Positions 1-8,319 of a DNA stretch of 64,000 bases are shown piece by piece (within the stretch, counting starts at the first letter, position 1; every line of letters begins with the position of its first letter). Source of the DNA: Natronohydrobacter thiooxidans (GTDB taxonomy: Bacteria > Pseudomonadota > Alphaproteobacteria > Rhodobacterales > Rhodobacteraceae); the NCBI RefSeq assembly GCF_001884735.1, contig NZ_MJAP01000002.1, forward strand, positions 1-64,000. Direction: 5' to 3'. The position numbers and the translations under genes are program-made. A model generated the notes under the pieces. It saw only the letters and a list, made by a program, of their open reading frames with translations. It did no database searches and was not told where the DNA came from.

Positions 1-21
1 CAAATCCTGTCCCCGCAACCA
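1..21 (+). tRNA. 3' end of tRNA-fMet (partial, cut by window edge)
   Basis: The first 21 bases are the end of a T arm followed by the acceptor strand TCCCCGCAAC and an encoded CCA. This matches the well-known 3' end of alphaproteobacterial initiator tRNA. The rest of the gene, including the anticodon, lies left of the window, so the identity rests on the 3' end and on the antisense tail of the recombinase, which is the family's usual reading of this tRNA (VAGTGF...). Confidence 0.75.
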
Positions 22-1708
22 TCGTTACTTGCCCAACACGCCCACCTTCACGGTGGGCGTTGGCATTTGTACCTCCTTCCCCACCACATAGCGCGATGAT
101 CGCGCCCAATTCCCCATAAAGCTCAATCACATGCCCGTTTGGCGCGTCCGGGTCCGGGATCATCGCGATCCGATCCACCAGTCCGCGCAGCACGTCTGCC
201 GCCTGGGCTCGGGTGCCGTCCTGATCCAGTGCCGCGCTAAGATCGGCAACCTTGCGCGCATAGACATCCGAAAGGCAGGGGTGCAGCGTCACAGGTGATG
301 GGTCTGGCAAAGCTGCAATCCGAGCCTCCAGATCCTTGCGCTCGGCCTCCAGCGCGTCCATGCGCACCTTCATGCTGTCCTGGAACATGCCTTTTGCGAT
401 GGCATCAATCATATTGCTGATCTCTTTGTCCAAGGCTTCCAGCCGCCGCCTGTGGTTTTCGCGCGCGGTGGTATCCTGTGCATCGGCTTCGCGCAGCGCG
501 CGTCGATATTCATCGATGAATTCGCGCACCAGATCCGGATGCATCAGCTTGTCGCGGAGGCCTGAAAGGATGCGGGTTTCGAGATCTTTGCGCAAGATCG
601 TCTTGCGATTGTTGCAGGTGCCCTTGTTACGTGCTGCAGAGCAACCGTAGCGCGTTGCGCTGATCATGATGTAATTCGACCCACAGCACCCGCATTTCAA
701 CACCCCAGAAAACAAATAAATCGGGCGTTTGCCGCGCTCGGCCCGCGGCGCGCCGGTTTCAGCAGTGGCATCGCGCGCGCTCACGATACTCTCTCGGATC
801 GCGCCTTGGCGACGTTTGACGCGGTCCCACAGGTCATCATTGATGATGCGCAGATGCGGAACTTCCTCGATGTTCCATTGATCGGTCGGGTTTGCTCGGG
901 CCTGACGCTTGCCCGTATCAGGATCCTTTACAAAGCGCTGGCGGTTCCAGATAAGCCGTCCGACATAAAGCTCGTTGTTCAGAATGCCTGTGCCGCGCTT
1001 CCAGTTTCCCGAAATTGTAGAGAAAGACCATGTGCCGGTGCCCTTCCCACCCGCGCGCGGGGACGGGACGCCGTCATTGTTCAGCCCCTTCGCAATGGTG
1101 CGCGCAGAGCGCCCTTGGTCATATTCTGTAAAGATCCGGCGCACGATTGCGGCTTCCTCCGGGTCGATTGCTCTATCACCAGTGGTGAGCGTGCCATCTG
1201 GCAGCAGATGACGGTCCACCCCGTAGCCATAGCTGATCCCACCGGCCGACTTGCCTTCCTTGATGCGCCCCTCAAGACCACGATGGGTCTTCTCGGCCAG
1301 ATTGCGCAGGAATAGCGCAGACATCGTCCCGCCCAGACCCACATGCATTTCTGAAATTTCTCCCTCGGACTTGGTGACGATACCGATACCGAGATACTGC
1401 ATCCGTTTATGCAGCCCCGCGATGTGTTCCTGATCGCGTGAGAGGCGGTCCAGTGCTTCCGCAACAAGCACATCAAATTCGCCCGCCATCGCTCTCTGCT
1501 GCATCTGCTGAAACCCAGGACGCTGATGGGTTGCGCCTGACAGGGCCTCATCAGAGAAGATGTCGACAATCTTCCAGCCGCGTGCCTCGCAAAGCTTGCG
1601 GCAGATGCGGATTTGATCCACGGTTGAGGCTGCAGACTGCATATCAGAGGAATAGCGGGTGTAGATCGCGGCGCGCAGGCCGGACGAATAAAGGGCGTCA
1701 GTCATCAT
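1..1708 (-). CDS. Large serine recombinase, C-terminus beyond window
   Basis: Predicted site-specific integrase/excisionase of the element. The reading frame is open from ATG 1708 (a second ATG at 1705) to the window edge, with 569 residues visible. The N-terminal resolvase domain begins with the motif YTRYSS, giving a likely catalytic Ser20, followed by DEALSG and LDRLSRD motifs. A recombinase domain and a zinc-ribbon with CGCC (residues 339-342) and later cysteines follow, then a long coiled-coil-like stretch. A ribosome site AAGGA lies 8-9 bases before the start. The last visible residues, VAGTGF, are read antisense through the tRNA-fMet end, so the stop must lie in the tRNA to the left. 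Length and domain order fit the large serine recombinase family. Target choice is inferred from position. Confidence 0.9.
   Translation of the reverse strand, partial: MMTDALYSSGLRAAIYTRYSSDMQSAASTVDQIRICRKLCEARGWKIVDIFSDEALSGATHQRPGFQQMQQRAMAGEFDVLVAEALDRLSRDQEHIAGLHKRMQYLGIGIVTKSEGEISEMHVGLGGTMSALFLRNLAEKTHRGLEGRIKEGKSAGGISYGYGVDRHLLPDGTLTTGDRAIDPEEAAIVRRIFTEYDQGRSARTIAKGLNNDGVPSPRAGGKGTGTWSFSTISGNWKRGTGILNNELYVGRLIWNRQRFVKDPDTGKRQARANPTDQWNIEEVPHLRIINDDLWDRVKRRQGAIRESIVSARDATAETGAPRAERGKRPIYLFSGVLKCGCCGSNYIMISATRYGCSAARNKGTCNNRKTILRKDLETRILSGLRDKLMHPDLVREFIDEYRRALREADAQDTTARENHRRRLEALDKEISNMIDAIAKGMFQDSMKVRMDALEAERKDLEARIAALPDPSPVTLHPCLSDVYARKVADLSAALDQDGTRAQAADVLRGLVDRIAMIPDPDAPNGHVIELYGELGAIIALCGGEGGTNANAHREGGRVGQVTMVAGTGF
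6..21. repeat. attL core, 16-bp direct repeat
   Basis: CCTGTCCCCGCAACCA occurs here as the 3' end of the tRNA and again at 49296-49311 in the same orientation. The bases on either side of the two copies differ. A tRNA 3' end duplicated at the far side of a recombinase-bearing segment is the normal signature of site-specific integration. Confidence 0.7.
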
Positions 1709-1889
1709 GGGGTGGTTCCTTCGAAATTTCTGTCCTTGCTTGCGCGCGTGCCATAATTTGTACTAGGGCGATTAGACCCGGATGAGGCGACACCACTGTG
1801 CGGCTTCGCGCGAGTTGGGCAACAGTTTTGTGGTCCTTAAGCCCCGGGGTGTTCGGGCAGGGCGGTTTGTTGTGTTTACGCGGCGCCAT
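1698..1889 (-). CDS. Possible small ORF coupled to the recombinase
   Basis: A 63-codon frame ends in CATGATGACTGA, so its TGA lies just inside the recombinase start. Such overlap is typical of translational coupling. The product is basic and has no motif I recognise. There is no convincing ribosome site, and a longer in-frame start at 2027 is possible. It could equally be chance reading of leader sequence. Confidence 0.3.
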   Translation of the reverse strand: MAPRKHNKPPCPNTPGLKDHKTVAQLARSRTVVSPHPGLIALVQIMARAQARTEISKEPPHDD

Positions 1890-2652
1890 ATCTGCGCCCC
1901 GCATATGTGAATGTCCGGAAGCTTCCACTCCGCTGTCGCCAATCGGCATAACTTCTCTGTTCGCGCATACGCGGTACCTCTCGGCGGGCCTGCCGGAGTG
2001 GGCTCTGGCAGGCGGTGTTTCTGACATGGAGCCGGGGGATGTCTGCGTTCTTTGATCCCGGCGGGTTATGTCATCACTTTACCAGAAGTTGCGTGCTGCG
2101 TACCGTCTGAATACCTCGCAAACGCATTTTTATGTGGACAAAACAGAAGCAATACAATGGGTTGCGCTTTGCTCTGTCCACATGAATCTGTCGATATCGC
2201 GCTGTTCTCCACAACAATCGACCGGGTGCAACTTGACAAATGCGGCTGGTTCCGGGTCGGGGCAGGGGCCGGGCACCTGCGTGGACTGCTGTTGCGGCGT
2301 GGCGCTCGCGAGCAAGATGGTGCGGACCGTCTGCGCCGTGTTGGCCCGAAGCGGCGCCTACCAGTCTCCGGCTGCAACGGCATAAGCCGACCGTTGATGG
2401 CAAGAGCTGCAGAGCGAAATGGACGAGGAGTTCTAGGTCGCGGGGTTCAGCGTCCTCTGCGCACGCGATGGCCTCCTCTGCTGCGTTTGCGATTCCGGAA
2501 TTGCGATGCCCGGGAAATGCCCGGGCAGACCCCTTCAAGCGCGGTGAAGTGAACTTCGGGGCGTGTCCCCTCTTTGCGTCCGCTTCGGCTGCACCCAGAA
2601 AGGGGGGGATGCGCTCCTCGCGCCTCGTCAGCGCGGGTTGCCATTAATACCA
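1890..2652. other. Intergenic region without a convincing gene
   Basis: Several overlapping frames are open on both strands, but none shows a ribosome site, family motif or consistent codon choice. The one structure noted is an inverted repeat ATGTGGACA (2132-2140) / TGTCCACAT (2175-2183) around a 34-base loop. Its role is unknown; it could be a recombinase or partition-type binding site, or chance. Confidence 0.4.
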
Positions 2653-5013
2653 TCAACTCACGTTCATGTTGTCCTGATCTGCGACCGTTTTTTTGATGAG
2701 AGATGGCTGTGACGGCTCATCTGATGAGGTGGCAACGGAAGGCGCCTCCCGGAGCTGATCAAGGTAGTCCCGGAGGGGCTGGCCTGTCAGAACGCCTTGC
2801 GCGGAGAGGGTCTTCGCCATGGCTTCCAGAAGCGTCCTGTTGTCCTTCAGAATCCGGGTGGCCTCCGCCTCGGCCTTCTGGAGATGGGCCTGCACCCGGT
2901 CACGCAGGGGGCCGTCGAACCGCAGCCGCTCGACGGCCTGTTCAGGCGAAGCCTGCCAGACCGTGCCACTCGCCCCCAGGCCATAACTCGTCTCAATCGC
3001 AGTCGCGATGGTGGTGGCTTGCGCGAGATCAGAGCGTTCATCCCCTCCGGAACCGCCGGACGGTTCTCGAAGTACAAGGCGCTCGGCGGCCCGGCCCGCC
3101 AGGAGCAGGATCAGGTCATTCTCGTAATCCGCCTTCGTGCCCGCGCATGAACGCCGCAGCATTGTTGCATCGCCGCCGACCCCGTTGATCGTCAAAAGTT
3201 TCGGAATGGCCCGACCGACGAGATGGCCCGAGATAGCGTGACCACATTCGTGGACTGCGATCCGCCAATGCAGCGCGGCATCAACCCGCGGGCGACGGTT
3301 GCGAATGGCGGTCATGAGGTCACCCAGCGTCAATGGGGTCTTGCGCCGCCGCGCGATGGCCCTTGCCTCCCGGACTGTCGCGGCGATCTCCGCGCCGCTC
3401 ATACCCGCGGCGGCCATCGCAGCTTCGGTCAGATCGACCCCGTCCAAGTCATCGCGCAAATGCCAGCGGAACGCCTGCGGTAACAGCTCGAGACTGGGAT
3501 GTTCAATCGACACCAACCGATCAAATCGACCCGGACGGCGCAGGGCTGCATCGATCTTGTACAGGTGATTTGTCGCAGCGATGACAACCACCCCTTCGAG
3601 CTCATTGAACCCATCGAGACATTCAAGCAGCGCCCCGATCACCATGTCAGTCCAGGTGCTGTTCTGATCATGAGGCCGCGCGCGATCGCCGAATGTGTCG
3701 AGCTCATCGATGAACAGGACACACGGGGCCATAGCTCGCGCCTTGTTAAAGAACTGGCGCATCACGCGACAAATCTCGGACGCGCGACTTCCGTCTGCCT
3801 GCCAGGCTGCCATCGAGCCCGGCAGCACCGGAATATCGACAGAGCGCGCAATAAGGCGTGGAATTTCCGTCTTGCCGCAGCCTGGCGGACCAACGAACAG
3901 GAGCCCCCGTTGCACATCAGACCAGCCGATCTTGCCGACGCCCCAATCCTGCATATCCGCGATCAACTGATCGAGGGGCGCGCGCACGTCTGGAGCGAGC
4001 GGGAAATCAATGAGCCCGGGACCATCCGCGACCACGCGTTCGCTGCGCGCCCGGAGCTGTGCCAGGGCCATCTCGGGACTGTCGGCCCGTGCGCAGAGAG
4101 TGAGCGCTTCCGGGCTCGCGTTCATGATGGCCAGATCATCTTCATCCAGGGTCACAGGCGCTGTATCCGGGAAAAGCTGCGCGAGGATCTCCGGCAGCAT
4201 CGCGGCATCAATCTCCGGCAGCGCAATCCGGTGCGTGATGAGCGCTGAGAGAGCAGGCGGTAAGGGCTGATGCTTGGGCGCGAGCACGATGATCGTCTGG
4301 CTCTCGATCAGACTATTCCGAAATCCAGCATCAAATGCGCCGAGGACCTCGGGTTTTGATTTCGATGCCGAGGCCATGGCATCGTCCAGACAGAAGAGCC
4401 GAGGCGTGCTGAGCGAAGCGCAAGGGCCCTCCGATTCAATCAGGACTTCGAGAGCCTTGAACGTGATGTCTTCAAGCTCGGGTGCGCTTGTCGCGAGATG
4501 GATGACCGCACCGGGGACGCAAAGCGCGTGGCGCAGCTCAGTCGCGCTCTTGAACTGACGCGCGAGTTGTGCCGCGACGATGGCCGCCGCCGCTTGCGGC
4601 AGATACCTGCGCGGGGTGGTGTCTTCTCGTTTGGTACTTGGCGGCAGGAGCGGGCCGAAATCTTCGGTCGCAATCTCATCAAGCATCGAGTCGATATCGT
4701 CAGCGTCGTGCCAGCCACTGCGATCCGGCCCACTCATTTTTTTGCGGGGGGCGGGGCTCTTGGGCGTGGAGGGCTTAAGTGGCATGGCACCCGGAATAAT
4801 CCTGTGCGACCAGCGCTCATGCCCGCCTGCAAGCAGTTTATCCAAAATGTCAGCGGCGAAACTCTTCCAGTCCGCTTCAGTACAAGGGCTGGAGGGAGTG
4901 GTATCGGGCCGGAAGGGCCGCGCATCGGTCGTGGATGCATCAAGATCATGCGTCTGGTCCGTCATGATCTGCTGTGTGCGGGGAGAGCCCGACAAAGATG
5001 TGTGTTTGGGCAT
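2653..5013 (-). CDS. Soluble FtsH-like AAA+ ATPase/zinc protease
   Basis: A 786-residue protein from ATG 5013, chosen because AGAAAGG sits 7 bases upstream; the frame itself is open to 5199 but would overlap the neighbouring nuclease gene. Residues about 140-320 resemble a degenerate first AAA module. The active AAA+ module has Walker A GPPGCGKT (375-382), Walker B LFIDELD (433-439) and the arginine-finger region RRPGRFDR (492-499). The C-terminal domain carries HECGH (588-592) and a downstream Asp (about 662, in SDLAQAT), the layout of the M41/FtsH zinc peptidase. Unlike FtsH it has no transmembrane segment, so it should be cytosolic. It is the last gene of an operon with a PD-(D/E)XK nuclease and a 164-residue protein. 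A role as the effector or unfoldase of a conflict system is inference. Confidence 0.85.
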   Translation of the reverse strand: MPKHTSLSGSPRTQQIMTDQTHDLDASTTDARPFRPDTTPSSPCTEADWKSFAADILDKLLAGGHERWSHRIIPGAMPLKPSTPKSPAPRKKMSGPDRSGWHDADDIDSMLDEIATEDFGPLLPPSTKREDTTPRRYLPQAAAAIVAAQLARQFKSATELRHALCVPGAVIHLATSAPELEDITFKALEVLIESEGPCASLSTPRLFCLDDAMASASKSKPEVLGAFDAGFRNSLIESQTIIVLAPKHQPLPPALSALITHRIALPEIDAAMLPEILAQLFPDTAPVTLDEDDLAIMNASPEALTLCARADSPEMALAQLRARSERVVADGPGLIDFPLAPDVRAPLDQLIADMQDWGVGKIGWSDVQRGLLFVGPPGCGKTEIPRLIARSVDIPVLPGSMAAWQADGSRASEICRVMRQFFNKARAMAPCVLFIDELDTFGDRARPHDQNSTWTDMVIGALLECLDGFNELEGVVVIAATNHLYKIDAALRRPGRFDRLVSIEHPSLELLPQAFRWHLRDDLDGVDLTEAAMAAAGMSGAEIAATVREARAIARRRKTPLTLGDLMTAIRNRRPRVDAALHWRIAVHECGHAISGHLVGRAIPKLLTINGVGGDATMLRRSCAGTKADYENDLILLLAGRAAERLVLREPSGGSGGDERSDLAQATTIATAIETSYGLGASGTVWQASPEQAVERLRFDGPLRDRVQAHLQKAEAEATRILKDNRTLLEAMAKTLSAQGVLTGQPLRDYLDQLREAPSVATSSDEPSQPSLIKKTVADQDNMNVS

Positions 5014-5098
5014 AGGTTGGCCTTTCTGGAAAGCAATAGGGGAGCGTCCAGACCCCAGAGCGGGGTCAGGTGTCATTTGGTTGGAATTGGGAGCTCGG

Positions 5099-5644
5099 TC
5101 AGATCGCGCAGTCTGCGGGGGTGGTTCCTGACAGACCCAGAGCATCAAGCGCTTGCTGGAGCGAAGCCCCGGGCCTGTTGCGCAGCCCGGGAATCTCATG
5201 GCCCCGGATCACATGCGATTTCGACCAGCTGGCAGTGAACTTCACGATATCATGGGGCAGGCCCACCAGAGCTAACACGTCGAAATCACCCCGGTCATAC
5301 TCGCGCGTGCCATTGGGCCCGCGCTGATAGCCGCGCTTAATGTCGAAATGATACCCGCCATCGGTCATGCGATGCCGCCCCTTGACCTGCACTCGCAGAC
5401 AGTTGGACCCGATCCAGATCATACGGTCGAAGGGGGAATGTTCAGCGAAGCTTGCAACGGGAATGCCCAGTCGCGCGAAAACGCTGTCAACAAGCAGCTC
5501 AGAGGCATGGCCCAAGGTTTTGGCGTTCTCGCACAGAACACCAGAACTGACATCAGGATAGTGCAGCAAGCTGGCCGACATATGCGACGCTCTTGACGGG
5601 GTTGCGGGCGCCGACAGGCCCGGAAGAAACGGCTGAAGGGGCAT
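5099..5644 (-). CDS. PD-(D/E)XK nuclease-like protein
   Basis: A 181-residue protein; start at 5644 with CCGGAGG five bases upstream. Glu49 in GHASE, Asp73 in SPFDR, and Gln86-Val-Lys88 in VQVKG form the E...D...QxK pattern of PD-(D/E)XK nucleases, closest in style to the group-I-intron/Holliday-resolvase-like branch (PF11645 type), where Gln can replace the second acidic residue. The fold would cut DNA with a divalent metal. The gene lies 85 bases before the FtsH-like gene, in the same direction, and 77 bases after the 164-residue gene, which suggests one transcript. The substrate cannot be told from sequence. Confidence 0.7.
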   Translation of the reverse strand: MPLQPFLPGLSAPATPSRASHMSASLLHYPDVSSGVLCENAKTLGHASELLVDSVFARLGIPVASFAEHSPFDRMIWIGSNCLRVQVKGRHRMTDGGYHFDIKRGYQRGPNGTREYDRGDFDVLALVGLPHDIVKFTASWSKSHVIRGHEIPGLRNRPGASLQQALDALGLSGTTPADCAI

Positions 5645-5721
5645 GATAGCCTCCGGATATGGGATAGGTGTGGCCGGGACAGAAGGCTGCCCCGTGTAGA
5701 TGCTGGTCGCCTAAGGAAGCG

Positions 5722-6216
5722 TCATGCCGGTATCGCTTCGCGCGCCTCGATGTGACCGGTGTCAGGATTCTTGGCAGCGATCTGCGAGCCTTGCACCAAA
5801 GCAGTATACTGTTTGAAAAACACCTGCTGCAAACCTCGCACGCGCCGATCCATTGCGCCTGTACCCGTAATCTCAAACAGATCGTGATGCTCCATAACCC
5901 GATTATAGAGAATCGTGAGTTCATCCAGACAGTGAAGTGTCATCTGCAGTTCAGCGAGGGTCGCGAGCCTGTTAAGCGGGCCGTCGAGAGGGTGTTCAGC
6001 GGGCGTCTCAAGCGTGTCCTGCGCGGCAGCGAGCACAGCGGCGCGCGCACGGGTCAGATCATTGGTGCGATCTTCGTGGGCCTCGGCGCACTCCCTCGGG
6101 GCCATTCTGCCCTCAAGGCGGACAAGGTCCGACAGGCGATGCAGCAAGATCGTGAATGCCCGCGAAACGGCGCTTTCGGTCGGAGCGGGAATGGTGGTAA
6201 AGGTTGAAATAGTCAT
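5722..6216 (-). CDS. Hypothetical protein, first gene of nuclease/FtsH-like operon
   Basis: A 164-residue protein with a strong AGGAGG site four bases before ATG 6216. It is predicted to be mostly helical and charged, with no membrane segment, signal peptide or motif I recognise. Its position directly behind a strong promoter (6306-6334) and before a nuclease and an AAA+ protease suggests a sensor, substrate or adaptor role, but that is inference from order only. Confidence 0.7.
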   Translation of the reverse strand: MTISTFTTIPAPTESAVSRAFTILLHRLSDLVRLEGRMAPRECAEAHEDRTNDLTRARAAVLAAAQDTLETPAEHPLDGPLNRLATLAELQMTLHCLDELTILYNRVMEHHDLFEITGTGAMDRRVRGLQQVFFKQYTALVQGSQIAAKNPDTGHIEAREAIPA

Positions 6217-6294
6217 TGGGCCTCCTATTCAGGTCCGGTGATTAGAGTGGGGCAGAAAGGTCAGAGTTTCTGCTTCCACTCGAACTTCATTGTG

Positions 6295-6339
6295 ATACTG
6301 ATATTAGTATAAGCTTGCTAGAACGTGATATCAATATCA
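6295..6339. promoter_or_regulatory. Paired palindromic operators over the promoter
   Basis: ATACT-N6-AGTAT at 6295-6310 covers the -10 box, and TGATATCAATATCA at 6326-6339, with perfect TGATAT/ATATCA arms, covers the -35 box. Both contain GATAT. Twin palindromes at a divergent promoter next to a ribbon-helix-helix gene suggest that regulator as the binder (inference). Confidence 0.5.
6306..6334 (-). promoter_or_regulatory. Strong sigma-70-like promoter of nuclease/FtsH-like operon
   Basis: Read on the minus strand: TTGATA (6334-6329), a 17-base spacer, TATACT (6311-6306). This is close to consensus with ideal spacing, and it points at the gene starting at 6216. Confidence 0.6.
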
Positions 6340-6354
6340 AAATGGAGATTTTTT

Positions 6355-6525
6355 GTGGCACCTCCGAAAAAAGACACGGAAGCGATCATGCTGCGCCTTC
6401 CACGCCCCTATGTGGTGGCGATAGACCACGCTCGGGCCGCACTACCTGACGAACCGGGCAGGCCGGAGTTCCTTAGGCGGCTGATCCAAAAATGGATTGA
6501 CGATGGTTGCCCAGAGGTGACCTGA
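6355..6525 (+). CDS. Ribbon-helix-helix (CopG/Arc-like) regulator
   Basis: A 56-residue protein, probably starting at GTG 6355 with GGAG eight bases upstream; an earlier GTG at 6325 lies inside the operator and is less likely. The short strand EAIMLRLP followed by two helices (YVVAIDHARAAL and PEFLRRLIQKWI) fits the RHH fold, which binds palindromic DNA as a dimer. It is divergent from the nuclease/FtsH-like operon, and the space between holds two palindromes, so it probably represses both itself and that operon. Small RHH proteins can also act as antitoxins. Confidence 0.65.
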   Translation: MAPPKKDTEAIMLRLPRPYVVAIDHARAALPDEPGRPEFLRRLIQKWIDDGCPEVT

Positions 6526-6605
6526 CAGGTTGCAGGCTTTGCGAGAGTCAAAAGGGGAAACCCGGACTGGGTCGGGCCACAGGGAACCAAGGCCACTCGT
6601 TATGA

Positions 6606-7115
6606 ATGAGGGACGACTGGGGGCAGGTCATGATCAACGAGATGTATGAGATCGAAGCACGTCTGAAGGGGCAACTGGCTGAAGCCCGCCTTGCAGTACG
6701 CCAGGTCAATACTGCACCGAGGATTGCACACTTGCTTCAGACACTTGAGACCTTCTCCGGCCAGATCGCGATGAAGTACACGCTCGGGGACGCCAGCAAA
6801 TACACGCTGAAGCTGTTCAGCGGCCTCACCGTGTTTCTGACCGATGGCCGCGTCGAGATCGACAGCAATCCGGTCGAAAACACGATCCGGCCCATCGCGA
6901 TGCTGCGGAAGAACGCGCTGTTCGCAGGATCGCCGGTCGGTGGTCGCAACTGGTCTGTCATGGCCAGCCTGATGGCGACCTGCCGGATGAATGGCGTCGA
7001 ACCCTATACCTATCTGAACTGGGTGTTCGGGCAGATGGCCAACGGCTTGCCCCGGTCACAGTATGATATGCTGCTACCGTGGAACTGTCCGAAAGGGCGC
7101 TTCGGGATCGAATAG
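6606..7115 (+). pseudogene. IS66 transposase (TnpC) C-terminal fragment
   Basis: The frame encodes only the last third of an IS66-family transposase: LTDGRVEIDSNPVENTIRP, then RKNALFAGS, then ...LLPW. The same motifs occur in the complete copies at 10917-12473 and 19442-21082, but the sequence is clearly different, so this is a remnant of a third, older element. The upstream domains and the tnpA and tnpB genes are absent. Confidence 0.85.
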
Positions 7116-7142
7116 TTCCCTTAGAGCCGACAGAAAATCACG

Positions 7143-7170
7143 AACCTGCCCGGCTCAAGCCGGGCAGGTT
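7143..7170. terminator. Perfect 13-bp hairpin between IS66 fragment and AAA gene
   Basis: AACCTGCCCGGCT (7143-7155) pairs with AGCCGGGCAGGTT (7158-7170) around two bases. There is no T run after it, so it is at best a weak intrinsic terminator or an insulating structure. Confidence 0.4.
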
Positions 7171-7260
7171 AAGCTGCGTGACGTCAAGAGGAGGAAGGGG
7201 GATTCACAGACGGAGCCTGTTGTGCTAGACGTTTAAAGAGAACGTAAGGCAGCAAAAAAA

Positions 7261-8319
7261 ATGGCGAGAAGCGATCTTCTGGTGTCTCTGGTTAAGGCCG
7301 GCGCTTCGGGCGATCGATCAACTCTGACTTCTACCGTAGAAGCAATTGTCGCCGAAGAGCGAGCAAAGAAGCACAATACTTTGGCAGATAGACTGCACCG
7401 TGCTCTTCAATCCGTCCCAGTAACCGCCTCTAGCGAGCTTCGCCGCCCAAACTCTCTTGGGCGAGATTTTGTTATTGAGACTGACCCACGCGTAACATTA
7501 GACGAGCTGATTCTGACGCTACCAGCCAGCCAGTTGTCGCAACAACTCGTCGAGGAGCAGCGGCGAGCTGACCTCCTGCGTACACAGGGCATGCAGCCGC
7601 GTCATCGCGTTCTTCTGTCAGGGCCACCGGGTAACGGGAAGACCTCGCTCGCGGAAGCTATCGCTGAAGCTGTCGCCGTGCCGCTTTTGACAGTTCGATA
7701 TGATGCATTGGTCGGCGCTTATTTGGGCGAGACCAATGCCCGACTTTCAAGGCTCTTCGAGTACGCTCGTACGATGCCATGCGTATTGTTTTTCGACGAA
7801 TTTGATGCAGTCGGCAAAGAGCGTGGCGACGTTCATGAAACCGGTGAAATTAAGCGCGTTGTTTCGTTTTTGCTTATGCAACTCGATCAGCTGCCGAGCT
7901 ACGTTATAGTCGTTGCCGCCACCAACCATGCTGAGCTTCTAGATCGAGCAGTATGGCGGCGCTTTCAGTTTCGTATCGACATGCCCTCTCCTTCGGCTGA
8001 AGCGAGAGGTGTTTTAATTGATCGATTTTTCCAGATTTGGCCAGAGGCACCGGGCATGACAGCCAAGTCGGTCGCTTCCCAGCTGGGCTCCATTAGCTTT
8101 GCAGAAGTGTTTGAGTTTTGTCAGAATGTCAGGCGGCGCCACATCCTTTCCCAAGGTGACGAAGCCTTGAAGGCAATTCTCAGCCAAGAACTCAAGCTTT
8201 GGAAAACCCGAATAAGGCCGGATGTGAATGGCGACCTCACCGAAACAACCACTGCTGCGCCTCGACGCGCCAACAAGAATTCCAAGACAAACAGGAACAC
8301 GACCGCCCATACCGCGTAG
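7261..8319 (+). CDS. AAA ATPase paired with subtilase
   Basis: A 352-residue protein with an N-terminal helical region (1-110), Walker A GPPGNGKT (121-128), Walker B VLFFDEFD (175-182) and a sensor AATNH. It lacks a membrane segment. The gene overlaps the next gene by 92 bases in a different frame. AAA ATPases of this kind are often encoded directly before S8 serine peptidases in bacterial accessory regions, and the ATPase is thought to control or feed the peptidase. The stretch 7261-10750 is visibly more AT-rich, with less biased codons than its neighbours, which suggests separate acquisition. A defence role is likely but not shown. Confidence 0.85.
   Translation: MARSDLLVSLVKAGASGDRSTLTSTVEAIVAEERAKKHNTLADRLHRALQSVPVTASSELRRPNSLGRDFVIETDPRVTLDELILTLPASQLSQQLVEEQRRADLLRTQGMQPRHRVLLSGPPGNGKTSLAEAIAEAVAVPLLTVRYDALVGAYLGETNARLSRLFEYARTMPCVLFFDEFDAVGKERGDVHETGEIKRVVSFLLMQLDQLPSYVIVVAATNHAELLDRAVWRRFQFRIDMPSPSAEARGVLIDRFFQIWPEAPGMTAKSVASQLGSISFAEVFEFCQNVRRRHILSQGDEALKAILSQELKLWKTRIRPDVNGDLTETTTAAPRRANKNSKTNRNTTAHTA

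Noticed and set aside
1081..1569. 162-codon minus-strand frame in the recombinase region
   Set aside because: It is a different frame within the recombinase gene; the true frame runs from 1708 to the window edge with resolvase motifs.
2052..2650. Several overlapping frames upstream of the FtsH-like gene
   Set aside because: All lack ribosome sites and recognisable domains, and they overlap each other on both strands.
7143..7170. Hairpin as an IS66 end or attachment site
   Set aside because: It does not match the IS66 terminal GTAA pattern and has no partner copy in the window.
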